Positions 21,807 to 29,504 of a stretch of 64,000 nucleotides of DNA are shown here, in pieces; the first letter of the stretch is position 1; every line of letters starts with the position of its first letter. The notes beneath the pieces were generated by a model that worked only from the letters and a program-made list of their open reading frames with translations, had not been told where the DNA came from and did no database searches. Position numbers and translations under genes: made by a program. This DNA is from Pseudomonas mosselii (GTDB lineage Bacteria; Pseudomonadota; Gammaproteobacteria; Pseudomonadales; Pseudomonadaceae). Location of the stretch: the NCBI RefSeq assembly GCF_019823065.1, contig NZ_CP081966.1, positions 3,565,501 to 3,629,500 of the forward strand, given 5' to 3'.

Positions 21807-23381
21807 TCAGGGCGCGGCGACCTCGCTGGGCGTCGCCAGTTGCAGAACCTCGCTGGTGTAGGCCCACGCTTGCTGGACCTTGTCCGGGTGCTCGTTCAGG
21901 CGGATGCCGTAGGACGGGATGATCTGCTTGATCTTCGCCTGCCACTCGGGCGTGGCCACCTTGTCCTTGAACACCTTGCTCAGCAGGTCGAGCATGATCG
22001 GCGGCGCGGTCGAGGCGCCCGGCGAGGCGCCGAGCAGCCCGGCAATGCTGCCATCCTTGGACGTCACCACTTCGGTGCCCAGCTTCAGCACTCCGCCCTG
22101 GTTCTGGTCTTTCTTGATGATCTGCACCCGCTGGCCGGCCTGCCACAGGCGCCAGTCTGCCTTCTTGGCCTCGGGGAAGTAGGTCTGCAGCGCAGCGAAA
22201 CGGTCATCGTCGGACTGCATCAGCTGGCCGATCAGGTACTGCACCAGGTCGAACTCGCGCACCCCGACCCGCACCATCGGCCAGGTGTTGTGCAGCGACA
22301 TGCTGGCGAACAGATCAAGCAGCGAACCTTCCTTGAGGAACTTGGTGGAGAAGGTGGCGAACGGCCCGAACAGGATCATGCGCTTGCCATCGAGCACCCG
22401 GGTGTCCAGGTGCGGCACCGACATCGGCGGCGCGCCGGTGGCGGCGATGCCGTAGGCCTTGGCCATGTGGCGCTGGGCGATGGCAGGGTTGTCGGTGACC
22501 AGGAACGAGCCGCCCACCGGGAAGCCGGCATAGTCCTTGGCCTCGTCGATGCCGGACTTCTGCAGCAGCGGCAGCGCCGCGCCGCCGGCGCCGATGAACA
22601 GGAACTTGGCATCGGTGGCCGAGGTGCTGCCGTCCTTTAGGTTCTTGTACTCGACGTGCCAGCTGCCGTCGTCGTTGCGGGTGATGTTCTCCACTTCGCT
22701 GGACAGCTTGAGGTCGAAGTTGGGCCGGGTCTGCAGGTAGCCCACGTACTGGCGGGTGATCTCGCCGAAGTTGACGTCGGTGCCGATGGGCGTCCAGGTG
22801 ACGGCGAGCTTCTGGTTGGGGTCGCGCCCCTCCATCATCAGCGGCACCCACTTGGCGATCTGCGCGTGGTCCTCGGAGTACTGCATGGGCTTGAACAGCG
22901 GGCTGGCCTGCAGCGCTTCGTAGCGTTTCTTGAGGAAGCGGATGTTGTCGTCCCCCCAGACGAAGCTCATGTGCGGCGTGGTGTTGATGAATGAGCGCGG
23001 GTTCTTCAGCACACCCTGCTTGACCTGCCAGGCGAGGAACTGACGGGTGACCTGGAACGACTCGTTGATCTCCACCGCCTTGCTGATGTCGATCTTGCCG
23101 TCCTTCTCCGGCGTGTAGTTGAGCTCGGCCAGCGCCGAGTGGCCGGTGCCGGCGTTGTTCCAGCCGTTGGAGCTTTCCTCGGCGACCTTGTCCAGGCGCT
23201 CGACCATCTCCATCGACCAGCCCGGCTCCAGTTCGTTGAGCCAGACCGCCAGCGTGGAACTCATGATGCCGCCGCCCACCAGCAGCACATCGACCCGCTT
23301 GCTGTCGGCGGCGTGGGCGTGGAGGCCCAGGGCCAGGACCAGTGTCGCGACTGCCCACCTGGGCGTTTTGCTGATGTTCAT
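21807..23381 (-). CDS. mqo: Malate:quinone oxidoreductase
   Basis: FAD enzyme oxidising malate to oxaloacetate with electron transfer to quinone, replacing or backing up NAD-dependent malate dehydrogenase in the TCA cycle. The 524 residues show the family start [21 protein letters not shown] (FAD dinucleotide fold), [50 protein letters not shown], and [19 protein letters not shown]. The start at 23381 ([24 protein letters not shown]) was chosen over a Met seven codons upstream because AAGGGAG is well spaced before it. This adds a hydrophobic signal-like N-terminus not present in the E. coli enzyme. Transcribed divergently from aroQ. Confidence 0.95.
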   Translation of the reverse strand: MNISKTPRWAVATLVLALGLHAHAADSKRVDVLLVGGGIMSSTLAVWLNELEPGWSMEMVERLDKVAEESSNGWNNAGTGHSALAELNYTPEKDGKIDISKAVEINESFQVTRQFLAWQVKQGVLKNPRSFINTTPHMSFVWGDDNIRFLKKRYEALQASPLFKPMQYSEDHAQIAKWVPLMMEGRDPNQKLAVTWTPIGTDVNFGEITRQYVGYLQTRPNFDLKLSSEVENITRNDDGSWHVEYKNLKDGSTSATDAKFLFIGAGGAALPLLQKSGIDEAKDYAGFPVGGSFLVTDNPAIAQRHMAKAYGIAATGAPPMSVPHLDTRVLDGKRMILFGPFATFSTKFLKEGSLLDLFASMSLHNTWPMVRVGVREFDLVQYLIGQLMQSDDDRFAALQTYFPEAKKADWRLWQAGQRVQIIKKDQNQGGVLKLGTEVVTSKDGSIAGLLGASPGASTAPPIMLDLLSKVFKDKVATPEWQAKIKQIIPSYGIRLNEHPDKVQQAWAYTSEVLQLATPSEVAAP

Positions 23382-23529
23382 GTGCGCTCCCTTGTTGGTC
23401 ATTGCGTGCACCTGCGCGATCAAGCTTAGTCGACTGGATTGCTCGGGCATGGCCGCGGTGTTTTTAATGCCTTTGGCGGATCTGTCGCGGGCCAGGTCCG
23501 ATAATCGCCCGCTTTCGATCGATGATGAT

Positions 23530-23556
23530 TTGACGAAACTAACCAGGTAGTACAAT
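23530..23556 (+). promoter_or_regulatory. Candidate promoter of aroQ
   Basis: TTGACG (23530-23535) and TACAAT (23551-23556), both close to consensus but with a short 15-nt spacer, about 40 bp upstream of aroQ. The tract from about 23530 to 23590 is distinctly AT-rich. Confidence 0.4.
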
Positions 23557-23594
23557 TATCGAGACATCCAAAAACAACAAAGTGATACCCCGCC

Positions 23595-24044
23595 ATGACA
23601 CCCCGAATCCTCGTGCTCAACGGCCCCAACCTCAACCTGCTGGGCACCCGCGAACCCGCCCAGTACGGACATGAAACCCTTGCCGACCTGGCCCGGCTGT
23701 GCGCCGCCAGCGCCGCTGAACTGGGCCTGGAACTGGAGTTTCGCCAGACCAACCACGAAGGCGAGCTACTCGACTGGATCCATGCCGCCCGTGGCCGTTG
23801 CCACGGCATCCTGATCAACCCTGCCGCCTGGACCCACACCTCGGTGGCCATCCGCGACGCCCTGGTGGCCAGCGAGCTTCCGGTGATCGAGGTGCACCTG
23901 TCCAACGTGCACAAGCGCGAGCCGTTCCGTCACCTGTCGTTCGTCTCCAGCATCGCCGTGGGGGTGATCTGCGGCCTCGGCAGCCAGGGCTACCGCATGG
24001 CCCTGGGCTACTTCGGCGAACACCTGCGCGAGCACGCGGCATGA
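23595..24044 (+). CDS. aroQ: 3-dehydroquinate dehydratase, type II
   Basis: Converts 3-dehydroquinate to 3-dehydroshikimate. The 149 residues have the full type II pattern: [17 protein letters not shown] at the N-terminus, catalytic Tyr24 in [10 protein letters not shown], the substrate loop [31 protein letters not shown], and catalytic His in [17 protein letters not shown]. It overlaps the next dehydrogenase gene by 4 bp (ATGA), so the pair is translationally coupled. With the AroE paralogue and quiC nearby, this copy more likely serves quinate/shikimate breakdown than aromatic amino acid synthesis. That is inferred from context. Confidence 0.96.
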   Translation: MTPRILVLNGPNLNLLGTREPAQYGHETLADLARLCAASAAELGLELEFRQTNHEGELLDWIHAARGRCHGILINPAAWTHTSVAIRDALVASELPVIEVHLSNVHKREPFRHLSFVSSIAVGVICGLGSQGYRMALGYFGEHLREHAA

Positions 24045-24886
24045 GCGGCACAGGCATCCTTGCCGGCCTCATTGGCCGTGGCATCCAGGCCTCGCGCACA
24101 CCGGCGCTGCACGAGCGTGAAGGCGACGCCCAGGCGCTGCGCTACCTGTACCGGCTGATCGACGCCGACCAGCTGGGCCTGGACGACAGCGCCCTGCCCG
24201 CCCTGCTCGATGCCGCCGAGCGCACCGGGTTCACCGGGCTCAATATCACCTTCCCGTTCAAGCAGGCGATCCTGCCGCTGCTCGACGCGCTGTCGGACGA
24301 AGCGCGTGGCATTGGCGCGGTGAACACCGTGGTGCTGCGCGAGGGCCGGCGGGTTGGCCACAACACCGACTGCCTGGGCTTCGCCGAAGGCTTGCGGCGC
24401 GGCCTGCCCGGCGTCGCGCGGCGTCAGGTGGTACAGCTGGGCGCGGGCGGCGCGGGCGCGGCGGTGGCCCATGCGCTGTTGGCCGAAGGCGTCGAGCGCT
24501 TGCAGCTGTTCGAGGTCGACCAGGCCCGCGCCCGGGCACTGGTGGACAATCTCACCCAGCGTTTCGGCGTCGGTCGCGCCGTGCTCGGCGAGGACTTGGC
24601 CAGCGCGGTGGCCGACGCCGATGGCCTGGTCAACACCACACCCGTGGGCATGGCCAAGCTGCCCGGCACCCCCTTGCCTCCCGCGCTGCTGCACCCACGG
24701 CTGTGGGTGGCGGAGATCATCTACTTCCCCCTGGAGACCGAGCTGCTGCGCCATGCCCGGGCCCTGGGCTGCCGCACCCTGGACGGTGGCACCATGGCAG
24801 TGTTCCAGGCGGTCAAGGCGTTCGAGCTGTTCAGCGGGCGCCCGGCCGATGCCGAGCGCATGCAGGCACACTTCGCCAGCTTCTAG
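24041..24886 (+). CDS. aroE: Shikimate/quinate dehydrogenase (AroE paralogue, NAD-type pocket)
   Basis: Dehydrogenase of the shikimate dehydrogenase family, 281 residues. Substrate residues are conserved: S-x-T near residues 18-20, catalytic Lys74 in NITFPFK and Asp110 in HNTDCLGF. The nucleotide-binding loop is [13 protein letters not shown] (about 135-147). After the second strand it has FEVD with Asp160 where biosynthetic AroE has the basic N-R-T motif that binds the NADP phosphate. In family members studied elsewhere, such an acidic residue favours NAD and catabolic quinate/shikimate oxidation. The start at 24041 overlaps the aroQ stop; the longer open frame is an artefact. Probably catabolic, coupled to aroQ. 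Confidence 0.9.
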   Translation: MSGTGILAGLIGRGIQASRTPALHEREGDAQALRYLYRLIDADQLGLDDSALPALLDAAERTGFTGLNITFPFKQAILPLLDALSDEARGIGAVNTVVLREGRRVGHNTDCLGFAEGLRRGLPGVARRQVVQLGAGGAGAAVAHALLAEGVERLQLFEVDQARARALVDNLTQRFGVGRAVLGEDLASAVADADGLVNTTPVGMAKLPGTPLPPALLHPRLWVAEIIYFPLETELLRHARALGCRTLDGGTMAVFQAVKAFELFSGRPADAERMQAHFASF

Positions 24887-24938
24887 CAAGCCCGCGCGTG
24901 CGCAATCAGGGCTGCCGCGCGACGAAGCGATGCAGCCC

Positions 24939-25673
24939 TCAGGCCCCCGCCACCGCACCGATGAAGTTGGCCAATTCCGCCGTGCGCGGTGCGGCAAACA
25001 CGTCGCGCGGGTGGCCGGTCTCGTGCACCTTGCCCTGGTGCATGAACACCAGCTTGTCGCCCACCTCGCGGGCGAAGCGCATCTCGTGGGTGACCATGAC
25101 CAAGGTCATGCCCTCCTTCGCCAGCTGGCGCACCACGCCCAGCACCTCGTTGACCAGTTCCGGGTCCAGTGCCGAGGTGATCTCGTCGCACAGCAGCACC
25201 TTGGGTGACATGGCCAGCGCCCGGGCGATGGCCACCCGCTGCTGCTGCCCACCGGAAAGGCGGTCAGGGTAGGCGTCGATCTTGTCGCCCAGCCCTACCC
25301 GCTCGAGCATCCGCTCGGCCAACTGGCGTGCCTCGGCCCTGCCGGTCTTCTTCACCACCTGGGGCGCGAGCATCACGTTCTCGCCCACGGTCAGGTGCGG
25401 GAACAGGTTGAACTGCTGGAACACCATGCCGACCTTCTGGCGCAGCGCGCGCAGGTCGGCACGGCCGGCATCGAGGTATTCGCCATCCACCTCGATCACC
25501 CCGTCGCTGATCGACTCCAGGCCATTGAGGGTGCGCAGGAAGGTGCTCTTGCCCGATCCGCTGCGGCCGATGATGGCCACCACCTCACCCTCCTCGATGC
25601 TCAGGTCGACCCCCTTGAGCACGTGGTTGTCGCCGTAGTACTTGTGCAGCGCGGACACTCTAAGCAGGGGCAT
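24939..25673 (-). CDS. Polar amino acid ABC transporter ATP-binding protein (GlnQ/HisP-type)
   Basis: Cytoplasmic ATPase of 244 residues with Walker A GRSGSGKST (36-44), Q-loop FQQFNLF, signature LSGGQQQR (139-146), Walker B LLCDE (160-164) and switch His196. VGMVFQQFNLFPHLTV and DEITSALDPELV are typical of the polar amino acid uptake family. Its start overlaps the upstream permease gene by 14 bp. It is the last gene of a four-gene minus-strand operon (binding protein, two permeases, ATPase). The operon sits inside a quinate/shikimate gene region, so its substrate may not be a standard amino acid. Confidence 0.95.
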   Translation of the reverse strand: MPLLRVSALHKYYGDNHVLKGVDLSIEEGEVVAIIGRSGSGKSTFLRTLNGLESISDGVIEVDGEYLDAGRADLRALRQKVGMVFQQFNLFPHLTVGENVMLAPQVVKKTGRAEARQLAERMLERVGLGDKIDAYPDRLSGGQQQRVAIARALAMSPKVLLCDEITSALDPELVNEVLGVVRQLAKEGMTLVMVTHEMRFAREVGDKLVFMHQGKVHETGHPRDVFAAPRTAELANFIGAVAGA

Positions 25674-26307
25674 GCAGCCTCCTTTCCAGGTAACGGGCGC
25701 TCAGCGAGAGCGGGTAGCAGAGGATGAAGTAGCCCACGGCCACCAGGCCGTAGATCAGGAATGGCTCGAAAGTGGCGTTGGCCAGCATGCCGCCGGTCTT
25801 GGTCAGCTCGGTGAAACCGATGATCGAGGTGACCGCGGTGCCCTTGACCACCTGCACCGAGAAGCCCACGGTGGGGGCTATGGCGATGCGCAACGCCTGG
25901 GGCAGGACCACATGGCGCAACTGCTCCAGGCGGCCCATGGCCAGGCTGGCGGAGGCCTCCCACTGGCCCCGCGGGATCGCCTCCACGCAGCCGCGCCAGA
26001 TCTCGGCGAGAAAGGCGCTGGTGAACAAGGTCAGGGCGATGGCCGCGGCCATCCACGCCGACACGTCGATGCCGAACAAGGCGATGCCGAAGAACACCAT
26101 GAACAGCTGCATCAACAGCGGCGTGCCCTGGAACAGCTCGATGAACGCGCGGGCGGCGCCGCGCAGCAGTGGCCGGTCACTGATCCGCGCCACCAGCAGC
26201 AATAGCCCGCCGACGCTGCCGCAAGCGAACGCCACCAACGACAGCAGCAAAGTCCACTGCAACCCGGTCATGAGGTTGCGCACGATATCCCACAAGGTGA
26301 AGTCCAT
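25660..26307 (-). CDS. Polar amino acid ABC transporter permease (HisM/GlnP family)
   Basis: Inner-membrane permease of 215 residues with five predicted helices. The N-terminal LMTGLQWTLLLSLVAFACGSVGGLLLL and the coupling segment EIWRGCVEAIPRGQWEASASLAMGR (EAA-type loop) mark the HisMQ subfamily. Start and preceding stop are directly adjacent (stop 26308-26310, start 26307), so translation is coupled to the first permease. It forms a heterodimer with the other permease. Confidence 0.94.
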   Translation of the reverse strand: MDFTLWDIVRNLMTGLQWTLLLSLVAFACGSVGGLLLLVARISDRPLLRGAARAFIELFQGTPLLMQLFMVFFGIALFGIDVSAWMAAAIALTLFTSAFLAEIWRGCVEAIPRGQWEASASLAMGRLEQLRHVVLPQALRIAIAPTVGFSVQVVKGTAVTSIIGFTELTKTGGMLANATFEPFLIYGLVAVGYFILCYPLSLSARYLERRLHAPA

Positions 26308-26973
26308 TCAGCGTCTCCCCATCAGCAGGCGCTGGCCGATCCAGGCCAGCAGCTGGCGCACGACGATGGCCATCAGCAGGTACAGCAGCGTGGTCAACAG
26401 GTAGGTCTCGAAGGCGCGAAAATTGCGCGACTGGATGAAATTGGCGGCGAACGACAGCTCTTCGGTGGCGATCTGCGAACACACCGCCGAGCCGAGCATG
26501 ACGATCACGATCTGGCTCGTCAGCGCCGGCCACACCTTGGCCAGAGCCGGTTGCAACACCACGTGGCGAAACGCCTCGAAACGGCTCAGGGCCAGCGCGG
26601 CCGCGGCTTCGAGCTGGCCCTTAGGGATCGCCTGGATACCGGCGCGGATGATCTCGGTCGAGTAGGCGCCCAGGTTGATCACCATCGCCAGCACCGCTGC
26701 CTGCCATTCGCTCAGGCGCACGCCCAGCGCCGGCAGGCCGAAGAAGATGAAGAACAGCTGGACGATGAACGGCGTGTTGCGGATCAGCTCCACGTACAGC
26801 CCGAACAGCGCGTCGAACGGCCGCAGGCGCCAGGCCCGGGTCACCGCGCCGAGCACGCCGATGGCGACCCCGAGCACGGTGCCGACCAGGGTCAGCTCCA
26901 GGGTGAACAGCATGCCCCGCAGCAACAGGTCGCCCTGCGCCAGCACCGGGGCGAAGTCGAATTGATAGGCCAT
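26308..26973 (-). CDS. Polar amino acid ABC transporter permease (HisQ/GlnP family)
   Basis: Inner-membrane permease of 221 residues, with GMLFTLELTLVGTVLGVAIG as the first helix block and the EAA loop EIIRAGIQAIPKGQLEAAAALALSR. Follows the binding-protein gene by 11 bp and abuts the second permease. The paired permeases indicate a heterodimeric channel as in histidine/arginine importers. Confidence 0.94.
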   Translation of the reverse strand: MAYQFDFAPVLAQGDLLLRGMLFTLELTLVGTVLGVAIGVLGAVTRAWRLRPFDALFGLYVELIRNTPFIVQLFFIFFGLPALGVRLSEWQAAVLAMVINLGAYSTEIIRAGIQAIPKGQLEAAAALALSRFEAFRHVVLQPALAKVWPALTSQIVIVMLGSAVCSQIATEELSFAANFIQSRNFRAFETYLLTTLLYLLMAIVVRQLLAWIGQRLLMGRR

Positions 26974-26984
26974 CGCTCAAGCGC

Positions 26985-27770
26985 TCAGAGATCGGCCGGC
27001 AGCGGCTGCTTGAGCCACTTCTCGGCGTTGCGGTTCAGGCTGCCGTCGGTCCTGGCGGCGTCGAGGGTGGCGTTGACCTTCTGCAACAGCGCCGGCTCGT
27101 TCTTGGCCAGGCCCACGTAGACCGGCGAGTCCTTGAGCTTGACCTTGAGCACCGGCACCTTGGCCGGGTTCTTTGCGGCGATGGCGGCCATCACCACGCT
27201 GCCGCTGGCGATCAGCTCGACCTGCCCGGACAGGTAGGCGGCGATGGTCGAGTTGTTGTCCTCGAAACGCTTGATGATCGCGCCCTTGGGCGCCACGGCG
27301 CTCAGTTCCATGTCCTCGATGGCGCCGCGGGTGACGCTGATGGTCTTGCCGGCCAGGGCTTCGATCGCGTCGACCGGTGCCTCGGCCGGGCCGAACACCG
27401 CCAGGTAGAACGGCGCATAGGGGCGCGAGAAGTCGATCACCGCGGCGCGCTCAGGGTTCTTGCCCAGGCTCGAGATCACCAGGTCGACCTTGCCGGTGGT
27501 GAGGAACGGGATGCGGTTGGTGCTGTTGACCGGGGTCAGGGCCAGCTTGACGCCAAGCTTGTCGGCCAGCAGTTGCGCGGTGTCGATGTCCAGGCCGCGA
27601 GGCTTGAGGTCCGGGCCGACCGAACCGAACGGCGGGAAGTCCTGGGGCACGGCCACCTTGAGCACGCCGCGGGCGGTGATGTCAGCCAGCGCGTCGGCCT
27701 GGGCCAGGGGCATTGCCAGAGGGGTGGCGCAGAACAGGGTGGCCAGGAACAGGGAGCGGAACGTCTTCAT
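26985..27770 (-). CDS. ABC transporter substrate-binding protein (SBP family 3)
   Basis: Periplasmic binding protein of 261 residues. Signal peptide MKTFRSLFLATLFCATPLAMPLAQA, then the family 3 pattern: ITARGVLKVAVPQDFPPFGSVGPDLKPRGLDIDTAQLLADKLG, ISSLGKNPERAAVIDFSRPY, and the hinge region with EDNNSTIAAYLSGQVELIASG. The start at 27770 was taken because only it gives a proper signal sequence; a GAGG site lies about 8 nt before it. First gene of the ABC operon. Divergent from a FadR-type regulator with shared operator-like repeats between them. Substrate unknown. Confidence 0.92.
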   Translation of the reverse strand: MKTFRSLFLATLFCATPLAMPLAQADALADITARGVLKVAVPQDFPPFGSVGPDLKPRGLDIDTAQLLADKLGVKLALTPVNSTNRIPFLTTGKVDLVISSLGKNPERAAVIDFSRPYAPFYLAVFGPAEAPVDAIEALAGKTISVTRGAIEDMELSAVAPKGAIIKRFEDNNSTIAAYLSGQVELIASGSVVMAAIAAKNPAKVPVLKVKLKDSPVYVGLAKNEPALLQKVNATLDAARTDGSLNRNAEKWLKQPLPADL

Positions 27771-27875
27771 CGAAAGGCCTCGCAGGAGTCCGGAAAGGGG
27801 CTGCGGTGCCAGTGCACGGGCCATGCCAGTCTTGGGCAAAACACCTGCGAGCGGCGTGGCGCAAGGCACCGATCA

Positions 27876-27903
27876 GGTCTTACTGGTCTGAACAGTTGAG
27901 ACC
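27876..27903. promoter_or_regulatory. Operator-like repeat cluster upstream of the ABC operon
   Basis: Contains GGTCT twice as direct repeats (27876-27880, 27885-27889) and GGTCT paired with AGACC (27899-27903). The 11-mer GGTCTGAACAG at 27885-27895 recurs exactly at 28020-28030 next to the regulator start. A probable binding site for the adjacent FadR-type regulator. Confidence 0.45.
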
Positions 27904-28012
27904 TCGAAGCATCCCGTGCCCCGCTTTCGCGCAACGGCCGCAGGGCCTGCGCCAGGACGAGGCAAGGCTTGCCACGCCGTGCCGATTGCCCGTAAAAGGG
28001 AGGCCATCGCCC

Positions 28013-28026
28013 TCAGACCGGTCTGA
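28013..28026. promoter_or_regulatory. 14-bp perfect palindrome just before the FadR-type regulator start
   Basis: TCAGACCGGTCTGA is a perfect palindrome ending 5 nt before the regulator ATG at 28032, and overlaps the repeated 11-mer GGTCTGAACAG. It is well placed for autorepression by a GntR/FadR dimer, whose operators are short palindromes around a GGT/ACC core. Confidence 0.5.
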
Positions 28027-28031
28027 ACAGC

Positions 28032-28730
28032 ATGCTCGCCACCGCCACGCGCCCCGTCCCGGAAATCGCCCTGCAGGCCATCCGCCAACTGATCGAGCAG
28101 GACGGCTACCAGCCTGGCGACGCCCTGCCTTCGCAGCGCGACCTGGCCGAACGCCTGGGCGTGAGCCGGGCGTCGCTGCGCGAGGCCTTGTCGTCGCTCA
28201 GCGCCCTGGGACTGGTCAGCGTGCAACCGGGCAAGGGGGTGTTCGTCCTGGCTCCGGCCACTGGCCAGCCATCGCCAGGCAGCTTCGCCTGGCCCTATGC
28301 CGAACAGGTCTCGGCCGCCGACACCTTCCAGCTGCGTTACGCCCTGGAAGGCTTCGCTGCCGGCCAGGCGGCCCTGGCGTTGACCGCCGATGACCTGGAC
28401 GCGTTGCAGGCCAACGTCGAGGCAATGGCCGTGGAGTTGCGCGCCGGGCGCTTCGAGGCCGCCGCACGCCTGGACTTCGCCTTCCACCAGCAACTGCTGC
28501 AGGCCAGCGGCAACCGCGCGATGCTGCAGGTGATCACCGCCAGCCAGGATATTTTCCTGGAAAGCCAGAAACTGCCGTTCATCCGCCCCGAGCGGGCCAT
28601 GGAAACCTGGCAGGAGCACCGCAAGATCCTCCGCGCCCTCGCCCGCCGCTCCCAGGCCGGCGCGCAACGGGCAATGCAGGAGCACATCCGCAACGCCGCG
28701 GCGCGCACCGGGGTGGTGTTCGCCGGTTGA
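28032..28730 (+). CDS. FadR-subfamily GntR transcriptional regulator
   Basis: Regulator of 232 residues: a winged HTH (about 10-75; GDALPSQRDLAERLGVSRASLREALSSLSALGLVSVQPGKGVFV) and an all-helical FCD ligand domain (about 90-225) with the metal-type residues D-F-A-F-H in RLDFAFHQQLLQASGN and two further His (EHRKILRAL, MQEHIRNAA). FCD regulators usually sense carboxylates. Divergent from the ABC operon, with palindromic sites in the shared 260-bp region, so it most likely controls that importer. Confidence 0.92.
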   Translation: MLATATRPVPEIALQAIRQLIEQDGYQPGDALPSQRDLAERLGVSRASLREALSSLSALGLVSVQPGKGVFVLAPATGQPSPGSFAWPYAEQVSAADTFQLRYALEGFAAGQAALALTADDLDALQANVEAMAVELRAGRFEAAARLDFAFHQQLLQASGNRAMLQVITASQDIFLESQKLPFIRPERAMETWQEHRKILRALARRSQAGAQRAMQEHIRNAAARTGVVFAG

Positions 28731-28736
28731 GCGGGC

Positions 28737-29399
28737 TCAGGCCTTGATGTAGCGCATCACCGCCTCGCAGATCACCTGCTTTTGACGCTGCTTGACCTGC
28801 TCGTCGGCCAGGTCGATCTGGAAGATGTCGCCGAAGGTGTGGCGGTTCGACACCCGATAGAAGCAGAACGAGCTCATCAGCATGTGCAGGTCGATCACCT
28901 CGATCCCCGGGCGGAACACGCCCTGCTCCACGCCGCGGGCGAGAATCTTGCCCAGTGCGTCGAGCACCATGCTGCTCATCTCGCGGATCACCGGCGACTG
29001 CTTGACGTACTCGCCATAGTGGATGTTCTCGGTGCAGACGATGCGCACGAAGTCGACGTTGTCGGCGTGGTGGTCGAAGGTGAATTCCACCAGGCGCTGG
29101 ATCGCCTGTTCAGGCGACAGCGAGTCGAGGTCCAGGCTGTGCTCGGTCTTGCGGATGTCGCCGTAGAGCTTGACCAGGCATTCGACGTAGAGCTGCTCCT
29201 TGCTGCCGAAGTAGTAGTAGATCATGCGCTTGGAGGTGGCGGTACGCTCGGCGATGGCGTCGACCCGGGCACCGGCCAGGCCCTGCTGGACAAACTCGGT
29301 GATGGCGGCCTGGAGAATGTTCTCGCGGGTCTTTTCCGGGTTGTTCTTGCGCGATCTGCGCAGCCCTTCGACTTCAGGCTTTGCTACCGAATCACTCAT
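28737..29399 (-). CDS. TetR family transcriptional regulator
   Basis: Regulator of 220 residues. The N-terminal HTH is about residues 25-68 (TRENILQAAITEFVQQGLAGARVDAIAERTATSKRMIYYYFGSKEQLY); the C-terminal half is a helical ligand domain (FDHHADNVDFVRIVCTENIHYGEYVKQSP). It lies 105 bp downstream of quiC on the same strand and is convergent with the FadR-type gene. Position suggests control of dehydroshikimate/quinate use, with the 23-bp palindrome upstream of quiC as a candidate site. This is inference. Confidence 0.9.
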   Translation of the reverse strand: MSDSVAKPEVEGLRRSRKNNPEKTRENILQAAITEFVQQGLAGARVDAIAERTATSKRMIYYYFGSKEQLYVECLVKLYGDIRKTEHSLDLDSLSPEQAIQRLVEFTFDHHADNVDFVRIVCTENIHYGEYVKQSPVIREMSSMVLDALGKILARGVEQGVFRPGIEVIDLHMLMSSFCFYRVSNRHTFGDIFQIDLADEQVKQRQKQVICEAVMRYIKA

Positions 29400-29474
29400 A
29401 CCGACTCACAGGCTCGTTATAGGAATCCGGACGATTATCCGTGAGCCGGGCGGTGCAGGGAAGCGTGGTGTTGT

Positions 29475-29492
29475 GAGCGGCTTGCCCCGCGA
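29475..29492 (+). repeat. Single REP unit
   Basis: GAGCGGCTTGCCCCGCGA matches half of the P. putida REP consensus seen at 45806-45859 and 50938-51010. It lies in the 105-bp gap between quiC and the tetR-type gene and may form a weak hairpin affecting read-through. Confidence 0.6.
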
Positions 29493-29504
29493 TGGGACCC
29501 TGAT

